Source: Chondrilla cf. caribensis
Lineage: Eukaryota > Porifera > Demospongiae > Chondrillida > Chondrillidae
Assembly (NCBI GenBank): GCA_964020155.1
Contig: OZ026557.1
Location: 4,596,466 to 4,660,465, forward strand
Direction: 5' to 3'
Length of the DNA stretch: 64,000 nucleotides
Part shown: in pieces, positions 26,064-44,012 of the stretch
Position numbering within the stretch: position 1 is the stretch's first letter
How the letters are laid out: every line of letters starts with the position of its first letter
The notes under the pieces: generated by a model
Database searches by the model: none
Seen by the model: the letters and a program-made list of their open reading frames with translations, nothing else
Told to the model about the DNA's origin: nothing
Translations under genes and position numbers: made by a program

Positions 26064-27382
26064 ATGGTGGTCAAGTGGAGCACTGATTTTGATTCGGCGA
26101 AGAAGCACATTTGTGATGACGTTGAAAAGTTTATTCGGACCACCGAGAAGCTCATCCATATTGCCAAGGAGGCGGGTAGCGCGCAACAAGGTCAACTGGA
26201 AGAACTTACTGAAAGACTAGAAGAAATTTTGAAGATTGCTAGTCGAGGTCTGATGAAAGTAGCGTTCTTTGGGAAAACTAGCAATGGCAAGAGTACAGTC
26301 ATCAATGCCTTGCTTGGTGCCGAAGTCCTTCCTTCTGGTCCCGGGTCGGTATCGAGTTGTTTCTGTCTCGTACAAGGGAGGAGAGACGGTTCGTGCAAGG
26401 GGAAGATCACAGTCAACGGTCGAGAGTACAACGGGGTGGAGGTGGGTACTGTATGTGAGTATACCCTTCTCCTGTCTCTGTAGTAATTCTCATGATATCA
26501 TACTGTGTATCTACCACAAATGTATGTCTACATGCATGCTAGTATCTGTGTAGAATGCACTGTCCACAAGCTATGATTCCTTCGGTCAGTTAATACTCTT
26601 CACATCTGTAAACTATAATATTAAGTATCTATACTTCCAGTCTGGCATGTTTGACTGTCCCTGTAGTGTCATGTGATACTGTAAGGGCTTGGCATATCGG
26701 TGTCACCAGATATGTACATGTAACACACCTACCAATGTGAACCATACACGATATAAGCGAGAATCAGTGTATGGGGCTTTTGCACTGCTTCTGATAGGAG
26801 AGACTGTATAAGCTCCCTACTAAGGGGGGGGGGGGGATTTTGACAACCATTCCCGACTATTCTCCCACCTTTGCAATATAGGCATGAGTCTATTGTGCCC
26901 ATACATACTTTCTAAAAGTATACATTTGAGCATATGATATGGAAAAAATCAAGAATATTCCAAAGCAATCATATATAGCCCTACCCAATGCTCACTGATT
27001 CATCACGTTATACTTTGGAAATGTATTTATTATGCTCACTTTATGCTTATTGATCAATTTAATCAATTAAATTTGTAGAACGTATTTATACATAGGTGAG
27101 TTGCTTGGACCGTATCTTCACCAATCCTTTCCTTGATCTTATTCATGGTCATAAACCTCTCTGCAAATTCCCACAGACAGCAGAAAGCCTCGCTAGTCAC
27201 TTGAGTGATGGACATCTCGATGCTGAGGAACGGTGTGAAATTTCCTGGCCGACCCAGAAGTGTGAGCTTTTGGAGGCTGATGTGGTCCTGATTGACAGGT
27301 AGGTGGTTTCCTTTGGTTTGCTATTTTAAGAAGTCCAAGTAAAACGTTCAACTCTTATATGTTCCCCATCATGCACATATAT

Positions 27383-27460
<78 letters not shown>

Positions 27461-30400
27461 GCACGCACGCATGTATGTGCACATACACACACACCTTTTT
27501 ATACAAGTAGTAATGAAGCTTTCAGTGAGGCACTTCATTTGCAAAGCATGTGAACACCTATTTGTATTCACATTTGTTCAAATGCTCCTGAATTTAAATG
27601 TACTTCTTTTCCCTAATGTATAGTCCTGGATTGAGTGCCATGGAGTCCACAGATGAGCTGATTGAGAAATACTGTAAAAATGCTGATGTCTTTGTGTATG
27701 TCTGTAATGGAGTATCCACTCTTGAACGTCCAGTAAGTCAACGTTTTGTAACCTTTGTTTTAACTGGTATTGACCGCATACGAGACATATCCATCATTAC
27801 AGGCTACAAAAAGCTTATTATACGTAATATTACCACTTCTGTAAACTAGCCATGTCTTACTCTTTGTGGCAACGAGTCTTTGTTGCAAAGAGAGTGTAGG
27901 ATTATTGAGACGCTACAGTCAACTTACTAGGCTGGGCCAACTATTGTACCCAAAATCAGGTGCTAGTTGTGACGATGGCAGCTTATCTTCTGCAGGAATT
28001 GGAGTTCATGTTCAATGTCAGCAGGCATCTTTGCAAGCCCAGTAATTCCCTGATTGCTATGAATAACTGGGACACAGTTGTGAGGAGGTGCAAGAGTGAT
28101 GCCAAGAGAGTGAATTCAGTCAAGAGGCAACATTGCGAAAAAGCCTCCAGATTTTTGACCCAGGAGTTGAATATCATAGGGGAGGAAGCTGTTGGAGAGC
28201 ACTTGTTCTTTATGTCTGGTAAAGAAATGATAGATATCAATAAGCAATTGATAGATTCACCAGGAACCCCAAGAGAAGGTAATTGCATGTAAATGGTACC
28301 TAAGATGTGTGTTGATTTCGACTTGTCATCACTATGGAGCTGACTTCCTCAACAGTCCATAACCATGCAATATTCTATTACTGATCCTCTCATCTCATCC
28401 ACTGATGTGGTACAACAAATATATTGTTATTAAAGTAGATAAAATGTGGTAGTAGTCATTGCTATAGTTATTTTCTTTCATGTAGTAATTAAATTAAAGT
28501 GCATCAAGTTTATTACAAACTCAACCATTCTCATAAGTGCATGAAACCGTGGCAACCATCCCCTATTTCTGTTAGAATACCAAAAATTGCTCGGTTTGGA
28601 AGATTATTGGGAGGAGAGAGAGGAGGAGTTTAAACGCTTTGACAGAGGACTGAAGGTAAGTACATTAATTTTGGTTTCAACATGTACTGTCCATTCAATG
28701 TCAATGTACATGCAGTGTACATGCAGTGTACATGTAGTTTACATGACATGTACATGTGTACATGTACATACTTTATACTTTGCACAAGTATGTATATTAT
28801 ATTTTTTCATCTAAAATCTGTTCTCTGTCAATCAAGGAACGTCTTACCAGGTCAGCCGTTGTGACAAAGTTCCGTAGACTCTGTCTCGAGTGCCAAGGTG
28901 ATATGCTAACTACTGTAAGGGGACAGTGTGATAGGCTTGACAAGGACATTGAGAAGAAAAGGTTACTATTGACTTGACACAGTTCTGATCATAACAGTTG
29001 TATATACAGGTTTAGAGTGGGTAGGAGCATCGTCACGATAGTGAAGTAGTCTTGATGGAACCCAACCCCAACCTGTTCTTCTATTACTACACAAGGAGGG
29101 TTGTTACAACGTACCAGAGGGTCCAGTTTCATGAGATTAAGAAAGTAGTACATGCATATGCATGTACATAATAGAGTACACGTGCATGTACATAATGTAG
29201 TACACATGCATGTACGTACATGATGTAGTACATGTACATGTACATAATGTAGTACACGTGCATGTACATAATGTAGTACATGTACATGTACATGATGTAG
29301 TACATGTACATATGTAGTGCACATGCATGTACATTACTTTATCTGCTCCGTATTATTTGTGCAGACAAGACCTATATGCAGAGATCGAGGAGTCAGAAAT
29401 GGAAATGTTTGAACTAAAAGGTGGTCAAGATGATGTTGCTGCCCGATGTGAGGGAATAATCAATAGACGAGAGTTTGCTGATGAAGTCCGAGAGAAGGTA
29501 CTGTACTTTTGCATGCAGTGTTTTATGTGTTACCATGGTAACTGTTGTCTTGTTGGGACTGCTGTTGCTAATGAACTTTCCAAGGTGAAGGAAGCCATAG
29601 ACATGATGAAGGTGAAAATTAAGGAACAAATTGATGGTAATGGCTTCGTGGTGGATAATCAGGCGAAAATAGGGTGGTATTTGGCACAGCTTTGTAGAAG
29701 GATACAACCTTACCTGGATCGAATAACAGACATCCTCCACATGGATGTGACAAGAGTATTCAGTGAATTCACTGGAGAACTGAAAGGTATTTGACTATGG
29801 TAAATGTAGTATGAATGTACTAATCTATTATATATGTTGTATTATGTGTTGTACATGCATTCATAGATCTCTTTGCTGATCACACTGGATATTACCCTCA
29901 AGTTCATGAAAGGTAGGACATAGTTGCTTTAGTATCTCTCCTCCTGTCTCTTGACCACCAGTTAACTGCACACAGTAAATATAGTATCAGATCTTTGCCC
30001 TCCATCCCGAGCTGGGAAACTTTGTCTGATGGCTGCAGACCAGAATATACCTTTCTGGAGTATACTGGCTTGGATAATGTGAGTATGGTGTTGTCCCTTA
30101 GAAAGTATTGTGATGTTGTTGTTTATGTATAAATTGTTGTTGTTGATAGGTAAATACTTTATTGTTGTCTACTTGTGTAGACTGTTGTTGTGTCTGTGTA
30201 AAAACTATGTTGCTGTTCATTTATGAATACTGTATTGTTATTTATTTGTGAGTACTGTATTGTTGTTGCTAATATGTGAATATTGTGTTGTTATCTACTC
30301 GTGTAGACTGTTGTTGTCGTTGCAATTTTTGAGTACTTTTGTTGTTGTTGTTGCTTCTGTACTATTGTTTTTGTCTCTTTGTGAAGGTATATACCTAATC

Positions 30401-30714
30401 TGAAGCCAATTACATCCAATTATATTGGTTAAATTGTAATTTGCAATGTTCTCGTCAATGTTCATTCATGTAGCCGGACACTCGGGCTGGAGTGGGTACC
30501 ACTGTCGCTGCTGGAACCATTGCAAGTGTATGTCAACAAATGTTCAACAGCTAATGGTGCCCATATACATGATCAATGTAACTTTTCCACAACTTACAGA
30601 TGAGAGGTTCATCATTTATCTCCACTGGTATACTAGCGGCCACCAGTTTCTATGCTGGCTACAAAGCTATAAGATGGTTTGGTTCTGATGATTGGAAGAA
30701 AGGAATCAATGGCA

Positions 30715-30751
<37 letters not shown>

Positions 30752-32004
30752 TGTGTGTGTGTATGCATGTGTGTATGTGTGTGCATGCGTGCATGCACTT
30801 ATGTTTGTGTTTGTGTGCATGCGTTTACCCATGTTTGCATATGTACATACAGTAAACAAGAGCATGTGTGTGTATCAGTGTGCGAGTGTACATGCTAGAG
30901 CCCACACTATGCATAGCACCTGTGAGATAGATCTTCTATGTATCTCATGTATTGATTATATATAATTTGTTCATTCTTTGCTGGTATACAGTATATGTGT
31001 ATGTACATATGTGGGGGAAGGGGTATGGTCTCTGTTACCTCCCACTAGGACTGAGAGTGTACAGCAGAGCTGCATGTACAGTTAACCAGTTTGTCAGATT
31101 ACAGCAACCTTTGATTTTGCCAGCATATGATTTTATACATGTATGTGGTCTCTGTATACAGACACTCTTTCATATACTCCCTATTATGATGTGTATATGT
31201 GGTCATGTTGTTTAAAAGTAATTTGGTAGAGGCTCATGATTACTATGGCATACATAGGGGAAGCCGGGTAATTCTTGACCAATCACGTAACAGTGGAATA
31301 GATTGAAATGGTTGAAATGTAAGATGTTTTGACCACGAAGGGCTTCGTCAGTTGCAATGCTGTATTGTATTGTATCTGTTGTATCTGTAACTGTAAATAT
31401 TGTAACTGACGAACCCCTTCGCAGTCAAAACATCTTGCATTTTAACCATTTCAATCTGTTTCACTGCTAAATGAACACTCAAGAATTACCCGGCTTCCCC
31501 TTGTGTACAATTGTTCTCGATATACAGGTGCTCTTTTCTAATGAATAATTTACTTTGTTATTTAGATATACAAACATCTGATAAGTAGACTGGATGACAG
31601 TGCTGTTGACTTGAAGAGGAGATGTATCCGTCAGTTTGAAACTGGTCTGAGAGAAGCAAATGAATGCCTGGCTCAGGAATTCGAATCAGCTATTTACCAG
31701 AAGGATTTGGAGTTGAAAAGAAAACTGGATGAATTGAAATCCTTGGAAAGGCTTGCAGGAGAGATGAAATTCGCTCGGTAAACTACACAGTAAAGTACTC
31801 AAAATGTATATCACCTTGTAGCTACAGTAGCAGTGGAAGTGATGCCAGACTGACACACAGCTTTACCCATCACCATTTTGCCACTCAAGGTTGTCTAACT
31901 TGTCATCTACCTTCATTCTATTCTTTAGACAAACATCATTGAAACGTGTTCAAGAGACGTTTGAAGAATTCAGACAAAGGCACCTCGAGCCTCAAAATGA
32001 TTGA
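26064..32004 (+). CDS. Mitofusin-like GTPase paralogue B
   Basis: Membrane-anchored dynamin-like GTPase of the mitofusin family. Fourteen exons: 26064-26441, 27177-27298, 27624-27732, 27996-28278, 28576-28655, 28837-28961, 29365-29497, 29585-29786, 29867-29912, 29976-30078, 30474-30527, 30600-30716, 31566-31777, 31929-32004; 2040 nt, 679 residues, phase consistent throughout. N-terminal helices 1-60 precede the P-loop GKTSNGKS (70-77), a G2 Ser97 where mitofusins have Thr, DSPG (166-169) and NNWD (226-229). A helical region follows, with a Gly/Ala-rich membrane hairpin in exons 11-12 ([29 protein letters not shown]). A C-terminal coiled coil lies in exons 13-14. Human MFN1 is 741 residues. 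Acidic Glu209 and Arg238 of the MFN1 dimer interface are Val197 and Asn227 here. The outer mitochondrial membrane is the likely site by family only. Confidence 0.88.
27386..27456. repeat. (CA)n microsatellite, copy B intron 2
   Basis: About 35 CA units followed by ACGC variants. Confidence 0.95.
31256..31501. mobile_element. Fold-back element in copy B intron 12
   Basis: Two arms of about 100 bp (left begins AGGGGAAGCCGGGTAATTCT, right is its complement) around an AT-rich loop with TGTATTGTATCTG units. A related single arm is seen near 39030-39115 downstream of copy C. It is not in the matching intron of copy A. Confidence 0.8.
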
Positions 32005-32234
32005 GATCATTAGCGCAGTTACCAGCAATTAATAGATATATTATACTATTTTGTACTCAGTACAGTAAACTAATTATAATACATAGAATATTTGCATCAG
32101 TTACTTTCCACTAGTGCTAAACATGCTTATTCATTGTATTGCTTAGGCATTCTTCAACGATGCCACCAGTGTAGTGTATTTAATATTGCATTGTTCACAT
32201 GTACAAGTGCGTGTACACAAGTATACATGTACAG

Positions 32235-32335
32235 TAACTGCACATGCAAGTCGCATGTTCTGTACAACCACATGCAAGTCGCATGTTCTGTACAACCACA
32301 TGCAAGTCGCATGTTCTGTACAACCACTGCAGGAT
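32235..32335. repeat. 28-bp tandem repeat
   Basis: Three copies of a unit with ACATGCAAGTCGCATGTTCT lie between genes B and C. Each unit is itself partly self-complementary. Confidence 0.88.
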
Positions 32336-32341
32336 GTATAT

Positions 32342-32496
32342 GAATTCGGACACTTCGTTCTCGGTTACCTAGCACGACAAGGATAGCCGCCGTAATCGTC
32401 TCCTTCTCAGACCGAAGTGGCAGTGACCCTACCGTGACACCTGCAAAGTTTAAAGCCCTAGATGCGGATAGCCTACTGGAACGGATGTCCGAATTC
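32342..32496. repeat. Short inverted repeat upstream of copy C
   Basis: GAATTCGGACA and its complement TGTCCGAATTC, 155 bp apart; possibly a small transposon. A separate 8-bp stem hairpin (AGAGGCTG/CAGCCTCT) lies near 32606-32630, about 75 bp before the ATG of copy C. Confidence 0.5.
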
Positions 32497-32701
32497 TCAC
32501 GGTGGCCGAATTTGGATGTCTAGTACCCTCAGGCTACTATAATGATATTACCAAGCGTTACATAGCGGTGCCAGTCGAAATGAAAATAATATATAATATA
32601 CGTAGAGGCTGCTTGTGTGACAGCCTCTAAAAAATTAATGTCCTAGATTAGTTTTCGTCGCTCACCCGGTGATTTTGGGATCTATACCGGCTTATTACGA
32701 A

Positions 32702-38528
<5,827 letters not shown>

Positions 38529-39253
38529 GAATCCACCACTTGTGAAGATTATTGGTTGCTTGTCAATACTTCAACAACAAGCTTGCAGTTTCTTTACTAA
38601 CTATCGAAGCTATGTATTTAGGTTAAGTATACATATTTGAACTGGGGAGGCTACTAGCCCGGAGGGCTACTATTAAGACTCCCAGTAAAAGAAACACAGA
38701 CAAACATGTACAAAATTGAATTGGAAAAGTAATTAATAAAAATAAATGAATATAGTGCACGTAATTTTGTTTGATGAAGGTGGAAAATATAAACAAATGG
38801 GTTAATCCATAATTATGATAAACTGTTGATTAATACATAAATAGAACAGGCACTCAAGACAAGCAAAAAGCATAACATGAAACAATATATTATTATACAG
38901 AAAAGTATGTCATTGAACAATATAACATGTATGCACAGACAGAATTAGGTATGTACACCATAAAGCTAGTTGATGTTATACTATGTATTTGAGTATTTCT
39001 ATAGACATCAATGATGGTGGGATAAATAATTTTTGAGTGATCATGTAGCAGTGGAAACAGATTGAATTGATTGAAATGTAAGACATTGCGACCACAAAGG
39101 TCATCATCAGTTAGCTAAAATTTATAGATGATCTAATATTGATGATAACATAAAGTATATGATTGGGGCGAGCCTAAGCGAGCCCCTCTCTTGCGAGTCG
39201 GCCGCCTGCCCGCCTACGCTTCCGGTGTGGAAATATATATATATATATATGTA

Positions 39254-39293
<40 letters not shown>

Positions 39294-39365
39294 GTTATTA
39301 AAGTGCATTGTAGGACAGTTGCCCAAAATAGCACTAAATAAAAAATTCCAAAAGTTATTTAGTAC
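38529..39365. other. Intergenic after copy C, TE-rich
   Basis: Begins with the former 3' end of copy C (homologous to D). It holds one arm of the fold-back element (39030-39115) and then a piece homologous to the region just upstream of E and G (TATTGATGATAACATAA at 39136). It ends with AT and (TTA)n runs at 39238-39299 that form the 3' tail of the minus-strand retroelement. Confidence 0.6.
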
Positions 39366-40310
39366 CTATTTACTAAATTTTAATAGCTCCTTTCTAGATT
39401 TCCACATATTTAGAACAAATCTGGCAATCTTGGGCATTTCCAAACTCTTCAAAATCATGTCACTCTTTTCATCCTCATTCAAGTTTTCAAGATTCTCTTC
39501 CTCTCTCATCCAAACCCTATGCAAATCAAGCTTTGTGCATATTGTTAAAAAGTGCTTTTCGTCTTCAATTCCCTCTCCACATAATTTGCAAATTCTATCA
39601 TCCCTCTTATTTCCTCTCCATCTACCCATCTCCACTTCCAATTTACAACACCCTGCCCTTAATTCAGCCCCTAATCTCCTACAGGATCTATCCTCTATGT
39701 ATACAATCCCTCCCCTGCCTTCCCCAAGTCTATCTCCGCTCTCTGTCAACTCCCTCCTCCACCATTCTAATTTACTTTTGTTTTTAACTGCTTCACCCCA
39801 TTCACCTCTAACAGCTCTCCAAATACTAGATCTTACTATTGAATCAACTTGATAATTATTCAATCCCTCGAATAACTTTGCTCTTATCTCATGCTCTTCT
39901 ACCCCAAACCATAATGCAAATTTCCTAATCCCTATTCCCCAATCACTATCTTCCCAAGTCGATCTAACTATTTTCTTTATCAGTCTGTTATCTCCCATTC
40001 TTTCAATCTTCATCCACAATCTGAAGGCCCGTAACTGAATTTCCCACCTAATTGGCAACCATCCTGCTTCTAGTTCTAAAGCTGTGATTGGAAATTTTGA
40101 ATGTACTCCCAAGAAATTTCGAATCGCTGTCAATTGTACTCTTTCTAATTGTTTACCATGCTTTCCCATTAACCCCCACACTTCACAACCATACATCATA
40201 CTTGGTAGAACTAGACTCATGAATAATTTGGAAAATGACCTCCATCCTATCTGTCTTATTTGTCTTTTCATTCTTATATTATATATTATATTATATATCG
40301 TACGACCCGC
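39366..40310 (-). pseudogene. Non-LTR retrotransposon reverse transcriptase, C-terminal fragment
   Basis: The open frame reads through the end of a LINE-type polymerase: LFMSLVLPSMMYGCEVWGL (the YGxEVW region after the RT core), LERVQLTAIRNFLGV, then a CCHC knuckle CxxC-x8-H-x4-C (ICKLCG...EKHFLTIC). The catalytic YADD part and the endonuclease are missing, so the copy is 5'-truncated. The open frame continues to 40607, but the part beyond about 40310 does not look like this family. A (TTA)n tail follows at 39299-39238. Confidence 0.7.
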
Positions 40311-42284
40311 TGAAGGACGGAAACTCTTTTCATGACGTCCGGTACGTCTGGAGAAAGACGTGGATGCCCTTTTCGACAAGATCGAGGCGATTTTTCGAAC
40401 ACGTGGACGTTTATTTCTCTGGGACGCCGTGCCATTTTGATCGACTGCCAATTCTGGTATTGGCCGAATTGATCTCCTTCGAACCGTTCGACAAACACAA
40501 GAAACATTCTTCTGGAAGTAGAAAGACGCGGGGACACTCGGGACATCTTCTGAAAGGCGGGAAACGACCGGGGGAGTAGGGTCCTTCTTCGGCGAGTCGG
40601 GCGTCATATCTTACGTGTTAAAACATCGATCTCTCGTTGTTTTGACCATTCTAAAACTATTAGGTGGTTCTTTAGACCACATATCAATGCTTTTGAACCT
40701 TTTGTGTCTGAATGATTCTCTTGTGGAACAAGGAATCTCGAAATACATGTTAATGTCGTATGGTCTCACACATAGAAACGCAAAGTATCGTTGTCGACAC
40801 GCATACATCAACTGCTATTGTTCCTGTACTTCAACTTGGGCACATCTGCTGCTAAATGGGACAGACCCTATGTGCACATGCTGACGTATGCACCTGAATG
40901 GGGCAAGCTGTAGCTGTCTAACACAATGGGATAATATCAATTCATTTTGATGTACACACTTATCAACATTTGGTATTTCTTCCCATAATACATTTGGAGT
41001 AGGGAGTAAGTTAAGGTAGAGTTAGGGTAGGGTTAGGGTTAGGGTAGGGTTAGGGTTTTATATTTACGCATTGATTCATTTTAATGCTGTGTAATCCATC
41101 TATATAATAATCATTATCATCGTTCTGTGCTGCAACATGGGATGAACATGCTGTTGCTACTGCAACTACTGCACAGCAGCAGGACACAGCACACTGCATG
41201 TACTTAGCCACCCTGTCAAGCACTTATGGATTTACTGGCATTTCCATAATTGCCTGAATACAGCATGCTGCAGACATCAGTCAGTGCCTGTGTGTACGTT
41301 TTCAATGCCAGCTACTGCATGTCTATGCTGACCCCTGCTAACAGGGCGAGCTTAGGCGAGCCCCTTCAGACTCTGTCTGAACTAGTTACCGAGCGTTAGC
41401 GAGGTTAATTGTTTCCGTCGTACGGCCAGTCTCATCGAGTCGCCCACGTTCTTAATTGGTCGAAGGTGTCTCAATGAAATTTTTCGGTTCTTTTTAGGCC
41501 AATATGTCAAATTTCGATCACGCGCAGCAAACGTCTGCGAGATCACAGGGCGATTCGTGCCACACGTCGAATAGGGGCAACGGTAAGGTATCGGACTGAG
41601 GTTATCATTCAAGTCTAGCACACTTACTCGCTATGTCACGACGGCTGAAAGATTTTCCTTCGTCGAGTGCCCCTGGATCCGGATTTCGTCTTTCGACAAC
41701 ATTCGTTGGCTTCGCATCACAAGAACAATGTCTTTCAATTTTCCTGCGGAACAGATTTTCCGATTTATATTCTATAAAGTCGGCGATTCGCAGTCTACGT
41801 TGGGGACATCGAAATGCACAGCCATTGTGACGTCCATGTTGGCAGACATTTAATTACTATAATTAGTAACAATGCGCCATAATCTATGCAACACGTCACA
41901 GGTTTTGCGAAGATGGCCTTTCGTCCGAAGTTCGATCTTTGTGAACGTTTCTTATTGATATCGGTCCTTTCTTCTCTTCTTCCAATTGCAAGAATTGTAA
42001 AAGCTCAGATAAGTCGCTTTATATTGCTAATAACTGCTTTAGCCGTGGGATAACTTTCAAATATTCAACAGTATGTCAACTTTCAAATATTCAACAGTGT
42101 CTTATCATAGACCCTAGAATCGGTGGCTAGATACACCGATTAAAAAACATCAGCAGCACTAGAGGTTTACAAACGAAAGAAAAAAATAAATCTTGTAATT
42201 GTAATAATGAAAAAATTGACAACTTCTCAGTATGTTATTATTATTGGCCAATGATATTGTAGTAGATCCTGCTCCTCCTGATGT
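40311..42284. other. Intergenic; GC-richer block and telomere-like repeat
   Basis: 40296-40610 is GC-richer than its surroundings and open on both strands, with no recognised family. GGCGAGCNTANGCGAGCCCC occurs at 39167 and 41345 in the same orientation, perhaps the ends of a decayed element. No gene is recognised in the rest. Confidence 0.4.
41017..41057. repeat. Interstitial telomere-like repeat
   Basis: About seven units of GTTAGGGTA/GTTAGGG variants, matching the animal telomere repeat TTAGGG. A short interstitial stretch, not a chromosome end. Confidence 0.8.
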
Positions 42285-43633
42285 TTGTCCTATAATATGT
42301 CTTCAAATATTATAGTTGCAGAACACCACAGGGCTGTACTGTGTAATGTCTGTTTCAAATGGTATCATGCAAAGTGTGTTGATAAATTTGTTGAACATTA
42401 TGAAAGTCTGAGTATTCAAGATGATTTGATTGATTATGTAAATTTTGCAAAAAGGTCTGGTAGTTTGAAAAGCCAACTGCATTATACCATCAGAAACTAC
42501 TCAGGTATATAAATGCTTTTTGTATGATCCTGAATCAAAATAAGATGTTAACTTCCATTAACAAAACGAAGATAAACAATATTTGAAGGACACTCGTGTT
42601 TATGCTTATGTTGATCCCCGAACAGAAGTTGCAATATTTTATGTAAGTTCATCATTATAACATTATAGTGTATTCACCAGTACTAATTAGATCATCTGTA
42701 AGTTGATTTATAGTTCGGAAGATCATATGGCAGAGTCAAATTCTCATGCAGATTCTGATCACAACAATCATTGACAAATGGAATTAAACTTGCAATCTAG
42801 ACCAAACACAATGTGTTGATGCATCACAAATGCAACACAACACAAAATCAAACACTACACGTCATACAGTGCACTGCTGCACAACATGAGTTGCAAACTC
42901 AACAAAACCAAGCACAAATGCAGACACATCCACAAGTTCATACAAAAGATGCAAATACCAATGGGTATATATGGCCATGATTATGATGTACAATTGTCAA
43001 AACAATCGATCACACAATTAATGTGTAAATTCCAGCAAGAACAATATAAATGGGAGCAACCCCACTGTATCGTTTGCCATGAAATTTGGCCATCACTTTC
43101 CAATAACACTAAACCTACATATGAATGTTTGAGATGTGTCCATGATAATAACACTTTGAAAAGGTTCTCCTGGTCCAAGCAAATGACACGAACCCTGGTT
43201 CAGTACCTCAATGCTTAATTACAAGGTTTAACACAAATTGTACAATTGTTAATAATCTAAACATCCATCACGTATGTCCACAAAAACACAGGTGGTCAAC
43301 GTGAGTAAGAATTGCTCATCTTCAGATAAATATTTGCCAGAATTGCATGCATTACTGCCACATGACACCACAAATTCAAAACATCCCGTGAGAATATATA
43401 CTAGACAGAATGGCATTGATACAGATTTGAATATCAATCTCGTGTTAGCACATGCACATGCACATGAATATGCTAAACCAAACAGTGATCCAGGTCTTAG
43501 TGATTTAATCAAAATATCAGAATTGGCATGGAAAGTATACAGTCATATGGACAGTGATTCCAACATTTTCCCAACATTAATAGACCAAATCATAATTGAA
43601 AGTGATGCAGGGAAGCAAACTGTTATTGAATAG
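42285..43633 (+). pseudogene. Decayed Helitron-associated protein (DUF6570-like)
   Basis: Frames broken by stops and shifts. One segment reads AVLCNVCFKWYHAKCV. A second reads HCIVCHEIWPS, then ECLRCVHDN and LKRFSWS (a CxxC...CxxC zinc-binding pattern with a WP after the first pair). A third reads VVNVSKNCSSSDKYLPELHALLP. This order matches, from memory, the zinc-binding DUF6570 module found in proteins of metazoan Helitrons. No Rep or helicase motif is seen. The flanks 43634-44012 hold only upstream sequence of copy D. Confidence 0.45.
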
Positions 43634-44012
43634 TGTCATTGGCTGACGACAACATTCAACAAGTGCATACCATCAAAAAACTGGCGTACACACACATCTG
43701 GCATGACATATACCGCCATTTTCTGTTTAGCGAGGTCCTGAACTACGTTCACAACTAGTTATTTTTAGCTATACGTAGCTAGTAACGAAGCATACAGCTC
43801 TGCCAATAATAATGTGACCATCGGGAACTTGTATAACAGGAGTTATACTGGTCTATAGGCCATTGTTAATCAACCGCTATTCAAATATGATTTAGGTACG
43901 GATAGGAGAATATAATTTGAGCCATCGCCCGCAGCTAACTCTAAAAATTAATGTCCTAGATTAGTTTTCGTCGGTCACCCTGAGATTTTGGGATCTACCG
44001 GCTTATTACAAA

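Noticed and set aside
40311..40607. N-terminal 100 residues of the reverse-transcriptase open frame as part of that protein
   Set aside because: Composition changes sharply and no retroelement motif is seen there; the join looks accidental.
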